From Candidatus Coprenecus merdigallinarum (GTDB lineage Bacteria > Bacteroidota > Bacteroidia > Bacteroidales > UBA932): DNA of 48,640 bases. The notes beneath the pieces were generated by a model. It was not told where the DNA came from and searched no databases. It saw nothing but the letters and a program-made list of their open reading frames with translations. Within the stretch, counting starts at the first letter, position 1, and every line of letters starts with the position of its first letter. A program made the translations under genes and the position numbers. Of the stretch, positions 26,990-32,989 are shown in pieces. Location of the stretch: the NCBI GenBank assembly GCA_018712545.1, contig DVGV01000005.1:1-48640 (forward strand). Direction: 5' to 3'.

Positions 26990-27512
26990 TTCTGTCTTTA
27001 GGAAATGATGACAGCTCGGGAACGGGACGCTCGGGTATTTTCACCCGGGGTCTGATAGCAGCGGCAGAAGCTGATGTGCTCCTGACAGCATTGAAGTATT
27101 TATCGAAGAGTGCGTAATCGTGGCATGTGCCTTCCTCGGTGAGGGTGGTGACCTCCATGTACATGTCTCCGAAATTGCCTTCGGCGTCTACAGCGATTAC
27201 GCAGATGGTGCAGCACTCATCGTAACTCATGATATAGAGCGGTGCAGGATCGCCCTTATATTCCATATCTGCCTCAGCGAGGGTCTTCTTATAGATCTCT
27301 TCTTCTGTCAGTTCGGCGGTGATGTCTCCAATCCATAAGAGCGATTCGTCACTGCAGGTTATGATAATCCTGGCTGAAAAAGCCTCGATCTCCTCTTCGG
27401 GAACCTGAAAGTCGAATATTTGGGGCTCGGCAGTCTTTTCGGGTTCGGGCTCCTCGCATCCAGTTGCCAGAATGAGGGATGCCGCTGCGAATAGAAACAA
27501 GATATTTTTCAT
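26967..27512 (-). CDS. Small predicted lipoprotein, function unknown
   Basis: The protein has 181 residues. The signal peptide ends in the lipobox LATGC (Cys at about 19), followed by EEPEPEKTAEPQ, a typical acidic linker of Bacteroidota lipoproteins. The body (about 30-135) looks like a single beta-rich domain, with FSARIIITCSDESLLWIGDI and CCTICVIAVDAEGNFGDMYM. The last 45 residues are basic and Pro-rich (IRPRVKIPERPVPELSS). I do not recognise a named family. It stands alone on its strand, tail-to-tail with the broken YD-repeat gene and divergent from rpmE2. Confidence 0.75.
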   Translation of the reverse strand: MKNILFLFAAASLILATGCEEPEPEKTAEPQIFDFQVPEEEIEAFSARIIITCSDESLLWIGDITAELTEEEIYKKTLAEADMEYKGDPAPLYIMSYDECCTICVIAVDAEGNFGDMYMEVTTLTEEGTCHDYALFDKYFNAVRSTSASAAAIRPRVKIPERPVPELSSFPKDRIMRRLLR

Positions 27513-27582
27513 ATTATTCAGGGGATTAGTGTCAAATAAGATTTCAGAGATAATAAAACTTTTAAAAGTAAGCGGTGGAAAA

Positions 27583-27614
27583 TTTGCTTGGAAAGGAAAT
27601 TGTATATACTTTTG
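27583..27614 (+). promoter_or_regulatory. rpmE2 promoter with both consensus elements
   Basis: TTTG (27583-27586), 20 bases, then TACTTTTG (27607-27614). This fits the Bacteroidota primary sigma consensus TTTG-N19/20-TAnnTTTG. The predicted leader to the ATG at 27668 is about 48 bases. Confidence 0.7.
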
Positions 27615-27667
27615 CCGCGCATAACAGAATGCAGCATTTAAAAAGGCAATTTATAAACTCACAGACA

Positions 27668-27919
27668 ATGAAAAAAGGTATACATCCCGAATCCTACCGT
27701 CTTGTAGCTTTCAAGGATATGTCCAATGAGCATGTGTTCATCACCCGCTCCTGTGTCAATACCCGTGAGACCATCGATATCGAGGGCGTGACTTATCCTC
27801 TCGTGAAGGTCGAGATCTCCAACACCTCTCATCCTTTCTATACAGGAAAGATGAAGCTCGTCGACACCGCCGGCCGCGTGGACAAATTCTACCAGCGCTA
27901 CAAGAACCGTCAGAAGTAA
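27668..27919 (+). CDS. rpmE2: 50S ribosomal protein L31, type B
   Basis: The protein has 83 residues from the ATG at 27668 ([19 protein letters not shown]). It contains the type-B body [20 protein letters not shown] followed by [10 protein letters not shown]. The zinc-binding CxxC pair of type-A L31 is absent, so this is the zinc-independent form. It has its own promoter upstream and a clear terminator after it, so it is a single-gene transcript. The frame is open further upstream, but the promoter position and family length support this start. Confidence 0.97.
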   Translation: MKKGIHPESYRLVAFKDMSNEHVFITRSCVNTRETIDIEGVTYPLVKVEISNTSHPFYTGKMKLVDTAGRVDKFYQRYKNRQK

Positions 27920-27948
27920 TCCCGCGGGGAACTTCTCCTACAATATCG

Positions 27949-27986
27949 ATTCCGACAGGCTCACGCAGTCTGCCGGAATTTTTTTT
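27949..27986 (+). terminator. Rho-independent terminator of rpmE2
   Basis: ATTCCGaCAG (27949-27958) pairs with CTGcCGGAAT (27970-27979), followed by a run of eight T. The far end lies 8 bases before the convergent NusG-like gene. Confidence 0.8.
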
Positions 27987-27993
27987 CTCAGAG

Positions 27994-28518
27994 TTACTTG
28001 CCGACCATCTCCTTGTCGATGCGCAGCTCGGCGCAGACGGTGAGGTTTCCGATGGATTCGAGGGTGAGGTAGATGAAGCGGTTGTCGATCTTGGTGACAC
28101 GGCCGCTGCGTTTCTCAAAGGGGCCTCCGAGGATGCGTACCATGTCACCTTCAGAGATGATGCGGCTCTGGTCGGTCACTATGAGGAACTTGTGTATCTC
28201 CTCGATCTCGGAGTCACGGACCACCGCCGGCTCTCCGCACCAGTAGACAGGGCAGGCCACGCCCTCTGTCGAGGCGTATTTCGATAGCTCTGCCCTGGTG
28301 CAGTGTACGAAGATGTAAGAGCGGTAAAGCGGTACTTCCACGGTCTTCACCCGGTCGGACCACTTCCGCTTCTCCCTGTACAGAGGCAGGAACACTTCCG
28401 CTCCCATCTGTGCAAGACGCCGCTCCACGGCCTTCTCGGCCCTGGAGGCGGTATACAGCACGTACCATTTTACGGGCTGTGACCTGAGCACTCTGGGTGC
28501 GGATGAATCCTGACTCAT
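27994..28518 (-). CDS. NusG-family antitermination protein (UpxY/RfaH-like paralogue)
   Basis: The protein has 174 residues from the ATG at 28518, which overlaps the sirtuin stop (ATGA). The open frame runs further upstream, but the NGN domain starts right after this point: VKWYVLYTASRAEKAVERRL, then EVFLPLYREKRKWSDR and SYIFVHCTRAEL. A KOW motif lies at about 125-160 (GDMVRILGGPFEKRSGRV). These proteins bind RNA polymerase and regulate long operons; UpxY types serve capsule loci. No ribosomal neighbours of true NusG (secE, rplK) and no capsule genes are nearby, so its target is unknown. It is the third gene of an ATPase-sirtuin-NusG series. Confidence 0.88.
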   Translation of the reverse strand: MSQDSSAPRVLRSQPVKWYVLYTASRAEKAVERRLAQMGAEVFLPLYREKRKWSDRVKTVEVPLYRSYIFVHCTRAELSKYASTEGVACPVYWCGEPAVVRDSEIEEIHKFLIVTDQSRIISEGDMVRILGGPFEKRSGRVTKIDNRFIYLTLESIGNLTVCAELRIDKEMVGK

Positions 28519-29201
28519 CTGAGCGAAGGTACCAGTTCCATGAACTTGCGCATGCCTGATGTGGCTACGTCCTGTATCTGTCTGTAATGCCTGTAGCTTA
28601 CGTGTATGGGGTTCGGGTCCACAAGATAGACCGGAACCCCGTCCCTTACGTAGTTGACCAGACCGGCGGCCGGATAGACCACCAGAGATGTACCTATGAC
28701 CAGCAGTACGTCGCATTCGGAGACAATCTCCGCTGCGGGTTCGATCATCGGCACCGCCTCCCCGAACCAGACTATGTCCGGCCTGAGCTGCTCGCCCCGG
28801 TCGTCCAGGTCCCCGAGGCGGATGTCGTTGTAGCCGATGTCGTAGACGGGCTTGAGCGACCTCTCGCCGCGGGCCTTGGTGATTTCCCCGTGAAGGTGAA
28901 GTACCCGGGAGGAACCGGCCCGCTCGTGGAGATTGTCGATGTTCTGGGTGATGACGGTGACGTCAAAGTCCTTCTCCAGGCCGGCGATGATGCGGTGGGC
29001 CTCATTGGGCTGACGGGTCTGTATGTCCCGTCTGCGTGCATTGTAGAAGTCGAGGACAAGTTCCGGATTGCGGTACCATCCCTCGATGGAGGCGACTTCC
29101 TCCACGCGGTATTGTTCCCACATCCCGTCCGAGTCGCGGAACGTATTGATGCCGCTTTCCTTGCTTACTCCGGCTCCGGAGAGTACTGCCAGTTTTTTCA
29201 T
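28515..29201 (-). CDS. Sirtuin NAD-dependent deacylase (CobB-like)
   Basis: The protein has 228 residues from the ATG at 29201, which opens MKKLAVLSGAGVSKESGINT. The NAD-binding GAGVSKESGINTFRD, the TQNIDNLHERAG, the catalytic His in HLHGE, and VIGTSLVVYPAAGL are all present. The YxxR pair typical of sirtuins that remove succinyl groups is seen in FYNARRR. The four zinc-binding cysteines expected between HGE and LRPDIVWFGE are absent, as in several Bacteroidota sirtuins. It would remove acyl groups from lysines using NAD. It starts 2 bases after the ATPase stop and overlaps the NusG-like gene by 4 bases. Confidence 0.94.
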   Translation of the reverse strand: MKKLAVLSGAGVSKESGINTFRDSDGMWEQYRVEEVASIEGWYRNPELVLDFYNARRRDIQTRQPNEAHRIIAGLEKDFDVTVITQNIDNLHERAGSSRVLHLHGEITKARGERSLKPVYDIGYNDIRLGDLDDRGEQLRPDIVWFGEAVPMIEPAAEIVSECDVLLVIGTSLVVYPAAGLVNYVRDGVPVYLVDPNPIHVSYRHYRQIQDVATSGMRKFMELVPSLR

Positions 29202-29203
29202 TT

Positions 29204-30184
29204 TCAGCTGTTGTCTGTCAATAGTGTCTTTTCTGTCTTGAAGTAGAACCGGTCCAGCCATACCTTATATATAGGGTCTATTATCCTTGGTGAGTCCAAG
29301 GCGTCGAAGACCACCACCTCTTTCTTGGAGAGGGCTTCCTTCAGGCGGTGGACGTTGGCCGAGGAGTTGAGGCGGTACCGGTTTATGACATCGGCGGAAC
29401 TGACCTTGGTCACTCCGTCGAAGATGGCTCTCAGCAGGTAGATCTGATAGCGGCTCAGCCCGTCCGTGGTCTCCTGGAAACGGACGAAGTGAGTGTAGAG
29501 CAGTGAGTCGACTGCCTCGGAGAGCAGGCTGTTGGAGAGGTATCCCTTGGTCAGGTTGAAGCAGCTGTTGGCTATCTGCCAGATGTACCAGGGATGTCCG
29601 TCTGTGATGTCGTAGATGTACTCGGTCTGGGAGGGCTCGACGACCCTGCCGACTCTGAGAAATGTCTTAATAATATGGTCTGATATTATTTTTTCATCAA
29701 TGGGGGAGAGGCGGACTCTGTCGTAGAGACGGTAGAAGAACTTTTTCACCTCGAATATATGCTTCATGGCGTTGACGCCGGATCCTGTAACGATGAATAC
29801 AGGCCCGTCCGGTCTTTGCCATTCTTTCTCAAGCATACGGAGCAGCCTTTCCCAGCCCTCGAGCCGGAGAATACACTGGAACTCTTCCAGGAGAACAATC
29901 GGCCGAGGCTCCGGCGGCAGACTGGAAATCTCTTCCAGCTTATGCAGGAAATCTTCGGTGTCGTAGATGTTGAGAAGACTGAAAGTAAAAATGTGATACC
30001 CGGGGTTCTGCACGTACTGGCCGAGGGCCATGTGTACGAGCGAACTCTTACCGGTGCGGGGAGGCTCGTAGATGACGGCATGTCTGCCATCTGCGATAAT
30101 GGATACGAGGTGGCTGACGTCTTTCTTTCTGGAAAGGAAGTCGTTGCCAGTGGCGATGGAGTTGTGGGTAAATGGGGATTCCAT
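29204..30184 (-). CDS. P-loop ATPase of the archaeal-ATPase/STAND-like type
   Basis: The protein has 326 residues. The Walker A is EPPRTGKSS (about 39-47, with Glu in place of the usual first Gly). A Walker B-like IVLLEEFQCIL follows near 100, a sensor-like FIVTGSGVN near 135, and HPWYIWQIANSCF near 205. A winged-helix-like C-terminal region follows (about 240-326). Many Bacteroidales chromosomes carry similar ATP-binding proteins of unknown role. It is first in a tight three-gene series with a sirtuin and a NusG paralogue. The intergenic region upstream (30185-30247) is AT-rich and could hold its promoter. Confidence 0.82.
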   Translation of the reverse strand: MESPFTHNSIATGNDFLSRKKDVSHLVSIIADGRHAVIYEPPRTGKSSLVHMALGQYVQNPGYHIFTFSLLNIYDTEDFLHKLEEISSLPPEPRPIVLLEEFQCILRLEGWERLLRMLEKEWQRPDGPVFIVTGSGVNAMKHIFEVKKFFYRLYDRVRLSPIDEKIISDHIIKTFLRVGRVVEPSQTEYIYDITDGHPWYIWQIANSCFNLTKGYLSNSLLSEAVDSLLYTHFVRFQETTDGLSRYQIYLLRAIFDGVTKVSSADVINRYRLNSSANVHRLKEALSKKEVVVFDALDSPRIIDPIYKVWLDRFYFKTEKTLLTDNS

Positions 30185-30247
30185 GTTGTCATCTTGTTTT
30201 TCGCGGGAGCGAATTTATGAAAAAAAAAGTAACATTTTTTAATTTAA

Positions 30248-30279
30248 TTTGTGAAAAATATTGAAAAGTACTATTTTTG
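30248..30279 (+). promoter_or_regulatory. rplU-rpmA promoter
   Basis: TTTG (30248-30251), 20 bases, then TATTTTTG (30272-30279). This is the same architecture as the rpmE2 promoter. The predicted start leaves an untranslated leader of about 100 bases before rplU. Confidence 0.7.
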
Positions 30280-30284
30280 CTCTC

Positions 30285-30385
30285 CCAAAAACAATGATTT
30301 AGGCTGTTAAGCTGCTGAATAAGAGTTATTTGAAAGGATAATAACCGCTTACTGCCGTTAACTTTTAAAACTATAGTTCAAGTAA
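30285..30385 (+). promoter_or_regulatory. Long leader of rplU, possible regulatory RNA
   Basis: About 100 untranslated bases precede rplU. They contain a small inverted repeat, GTTATT...AATAAC, around 30327-30347. A length this unusual for the window suggests a ribosomal-protein leader, but no known motif is recognised. Confidence 0.35.
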
Positions 30386-30694
30386 ATGTACGCAATTGTA
30401 GACATTGCAGGACAGCAATTCAAGGTGGAGAAGGGCAGGAAAATCTTCGTGAACCGCCTCGAGGGAGACAAGGGTACGTCCCTCGATTTCTCCAAGGTGC
30501 TTCTGACCGATGACAACGGTTCGGTCAAGGTCGGCACTCCCTATGTGGAGGGTGTCAACGTAAAGGCCACCATCGTGGATCATGTAAAGGCTGACAAAGT
30601 TCTGGTCTTCAAGAAGAGACGCCGCAAAGGCTATCAGAAGCTGAACGGTCATCGCCAGTGTTTAACCCAGATTCTCATTGAAGAGATCGCTTAA
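30386..30694 (+). CDS. rplU: 50S ribosomal protein L21
   Basis: The protein has 102 residues, normal for L21: [19 protein letters not shown] at the start, and [18 protein letters not shown] near the end, the conserved 23S rRNA-binding region. It is the first gene of the standard rplU-rpmA operon, 20 bases before rpmA. Confidence 0.98.
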   Translation: MYAIVDIAGQQFKVEKGRKIFVNRLEGDKGTSLDFSKVLLTDDNGSVKVGTPYVEGVNVKATIVDHVKADKVLVFKKRRRKGYQKLNGHRQCLTQILIEEIA

Positions 30695-30699
30695 AGTTT

Positions 30700-30705
30700 A
30701 GGAGG
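30700..30705 (+). promoter_or_regulatory. Perfect Shine-Dalgarno before rpmA
   Basis: AGGAGG lies 9 bases before the rpmA ATG at 30715. Most genes here lack such a site, in keeping with the weak use of Shine-Dalgarno sequences in Bacteroidota. Confidence 0.7.
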
Positions 30706-30714
30706 AAATACATT

Positions 30715-30978
30715 ATGGCTCACAAAAAAGGTGTCGGTAGTTCCAAGAACGGTCGTGAATCGCATAGCAAACGACTTGGACTGAAGCTGTTCGGCGGCCA
30801 GATGGCCAAGGCCGGCAATATCCTCGTACGTCAGAGAGGCACAGTCCACTATCCCGGTAAGAACGTAGGAATGGGCAAGGACCACACTCTGTATGCTCTC
30901 GTGGACGGTGTTGTAACTTTCCGCAAGACCAGGGAGAACAAGTCCTATGTATCTGTCCTTCCCCCTGCGGCTGAGTAA
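30715..30978 (+). CDS. rpmA: 50S ribosomal protein L27
   Basis: The protein has 87 residues: [20 protein letters not shown], then [20 protein letters not shown], the hallmark of L27. The unprocessed N-terminus (no Firmicutes-type cleaved leader) reaches towards the peptidyl transferase centre. It follows rplU and ends before a strong terminator. Confidence 0.98.
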   Translation: MAHKKGVGSSKNGRESHSKRLGLKLFGGQMAKAGNILVRQRGTVHYPGKNVGMGKDHTLYALVDGVVTFRKTRENKSYVSVLPPAAE

Positions 30979-31000
30979 TCCTGCAGAAGAAATTTATGAT

Positions 31001-31040
31001 GAGGCCATGCTGTTTTGAAGCACGGCCTCTTTTTATTTTT
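31001..31040 (+). terminator. Rho-independent terminator of rplU-rpmA
   Basis: GAGGCCATGCT (31001-31011) pairs with AGCACGGCCTC (31019-31029) with one mismatch, followed by a T-rich tract. It lies 22 bases after the rpmA stop. Confidence 0.85.
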
Positions 31041-31042
31041 AC

Positions 31043-31050
31043 TATATTTG
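31043..31050 (+). promoter_or_regulatory. serS -7 element
   Basis: TATATTTG fits TAnnTTTG. It lies 24 bases before the serS ATG and directly after the preceding terminator, which supports a separate serS transcript. No -33 is clear. Confidence 0.5.
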
Positions 31051-31074
31051 CATCCGTTTAAAATATAGAATCAG

Positions 31075-32346
31075 ATGCTGACTTTAAAACTTTTGAGGGA
31101 ACAGCCCGAATTCGTAGTAGAAAGGCTGGCTGTCAAGAATTTCGATGCTTCCAGGATTGTAGAACAGATACTTGAGCAGGATGCCCGCCGCAGGGCATGC
31201 CAGACTGAGCTTGACGCGGCACTCTCGGCCCAGAAGACAAAGGCCAAGGAAATAGGCAGGCTGATGCAGCAGGGACTGAAGGACCAGGCGGAGGCAGCCA
31301 AGAAAGAGGTGGCCGCAATGAAGGAGCAGTCCAAAAAGCTGGAGGAGGAAATGGAGCGCTGCCAGAAACAGCAGGACGACCTGCTGGTGCTTCTGCCCAA
31401 CCTTCCCGACAAGATGGTCCCGGAAGGAAAGAGCGCCGACGACAACGTAGTGGTCCGCATGGGCGGTGACATTCCCGACCTGCCCGACACAGCCCTTCCT
31501 CACTGGGAACTGGCCTCCAAATATGATATCATAGATTTCGACCTGGGCGTAAAGCTTACAGGAGCCGGATTCCCCGTCTACAAGGGAAAGGGTGCCAGGC
31601 TTCAGCGTGCGCTCATACAGTATTTTCTGGACTACAATACCAAGGCCGGCTATCTCGAGATAGAGCCTCCCATCATGGTCAATGAGGCCTCCGGCTTCGG
31701 CACCGGACAGCTGCCCGACAAGGAGGGCCAGATGTATTTTGCATCGCAGGACAGGTTTTACCTTGTGCCTACCGCCGAGGTGCCCGTGACCAATATCTAC
31801 CGTGATACGATTCTTTCCGAGTCCGACTTTCCCGTAAGGATGACTGCCTATACCCCCTGCTTCCGCCGTGAGGCGGGCTCCTACGGCAAGGATGTCCGCG
31901 GACTTAACCGTCTGCACCAGTTTGACAAGGTGGAGATCGTCCAGCTCTCTCTTCCGGAGGCCTCAGAGAAGGCTCTCAACGATATGGTCCTCCATGTGGA
32001 GAGACTGGTCAGCTCGCTGGAGCTGCCCTACCGTATCGTGCGTCTCTGCGGAGGAGACATGAGCTTTACATCGGCCATCACCTATGACTTCGAGGTCTAT
32101 TCGGCAGCCCAGAAGAGGTGGCTGGAGGTCAGCTCAGTCTCCAACTTCAAGTCCTATCAGGCCAACCGTCTCAAGCTCCGTTACAAGGATTCCGAGGGAC
32201 ATATCCAGCTGGCCCACACCCTTAACGGCAGCTCCCTGGCCCTGCCCCGCATAGTGGCCGCCCTGCTGGAGAACAACCAGACCCCCGACGGTATCACCGT
32301 TCCGAAGGTGCTGCACGAGTACACCCGTTTCTTCCGCATCGACTGA
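31075..32346 (+). CDS. serS: Seryl-tRNA synthetase
   Basis: The protein has 423 residues. The N-terminal tRNA-binding coiled coil (about 28-105) is rich in Lys, Glu and Ala. The class II core contains LVPTAEVPVTNIYRD, motif 2 as TPCFRREAGSYGKDVRGLNR, the LEVSSVSNFKSYQANR segment, and motif 3 near HTLNGSSLALPRIVAALLE. It charges tRNA-Ser and tRNA-Sec. ruvC begins 1 base after its stop, so the two genes are probably co-transcribed. Confidence 0.98.
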   Translation: MLTLKLLREQPEFVVERLAVKNFDASRIVEQILEQDARRRACQTELDAALSAQKTKAKEIGRLMQQGLKDQAEAAKKEVAAMKEQSKKLEEEMERCQKQQDDLLVLLPNLPDKMVPEGKSADDNVVVRMGGDIPDLPDTALPHWELASKYDIIDFDLGVKLTGAGFPVYKGKGARLQRALIQYFLDYNTKAGYLEIEPPIMVNEASGFGTGQLPDKEGQMYFASQDRFYLVPTAEVPVTNIYRDTILSESDFPVRMTAYTPCFRREAGSYGKDVRGLNRLHQFDKVEIVQLSLPEASEKALNDMVLHVERLVSSLELPYRIVRLCGGDMSFTSAITYDFEVYSAAQKRWLEVSSVSNFKSYQANRLKLRYKDSEGHIQLAHTLNGSSLALPRIVAALLENNQTPDGITVPKVLHEYTRFFRID

Positions 32347-32347
32347 T

Positions 32348-32911
32348 ATGCGGATGGACGGACGGCAGAGGATAATATTGGGAATAGACCCCGGTACCAT
32401 GATTCTAGGGTACGGGATCGTTCTCATTGACCGCAGCCGCGTTCATTATGTGGACATGGGCGTGCTGGACCTGAGAAAGGAGAAGGACCATTTCGCGAAG
32501 CTCAACACCATCTACTCCGGCGTAGGCGGGATCATCGACCGCTACAGCCCGGATGACGTGGCGGTGGAGGCTCCGTTCTACGGCCGCAACCCCCAGGTCA
32601 TGCTCAAGCTCGGCAGGGCGCAGGGAGCGGCTATATCAGCCGCTATTGCCCGTAACCTTCCTATCTACGAATATGCCCCGCGCAAGGTCAAGATGGCGGT
32701 GACAGGGCAGGGAGGTGCCTCGAAGGAGCAGGTCGCCCTCATCCTCTCGAGGACCCTGGGAGTGGAGTTCCAGTCCCGTTTCCTGGATGCCACCGATGCC
32801 CTCGCCATTGCCATGTGCCATTTTTACCAGCTGGTAAGCCCCTTGGCCGATACGGCCGCATCTACGGACTGGGCAAAGTTCATAAAGGCCCACCCGGACC
32901 GTGTAAAATAA
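32348..32911 (+). CDS. ruvC: Holliday junction resolvase RuvC
   Basis: The protein has 187 residues. The RNase H-like catalytic acids are visible: Asp in ILGIDPGT (about residue 14), Glu in VAVEAPFYGRNPQ, and the Asp pair in FLDATDALAIAMCH. The segment YAPRKVKMAVTGQGGASKEQ is a RuvC hallmark. It cuts four-way junctions with RuvAB; ruvA and ruvB are not in this window. The ATG at 32348 lies 1 base after the serS stop. An in-frame ATG at 32354 is a possible alternative. Confidence 0.96.
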   Translation: MRMDGRQRIILGIDPGTMILGYGIVLIDRSRVHYVDMGVLDLRKEKDHFAKLNTIYSGVGGIIDRYSPDDVAVEAPFYGRNPQVMLKLGRAQGAAISAAIARNLPIYEYAPRKVKMAVTGQGGASKEQVALILSRTLGVEFQSRFLDATDALAIAMCHFYQLVSPLADTAASTDWAKFIKAHPDRVK

Positions 32912-32989
32912 ACAGAGCCTTTGATTAAACTATCGCCTGACAGATTTGTCAAAAGAACGTTAATAAAACAAATACATCCAGAACAGGCG

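Noticed and set aside
28515..30184. Sirtuin-ATPase anti-phage system
   Set aside because: The sirtuin is the small CobB-like deacylase rather than a known defence SIR2, the ATPase is a common Bacteroidales type, and no other defence genes are nearby; kept only as a low-certainty idea in the findings.
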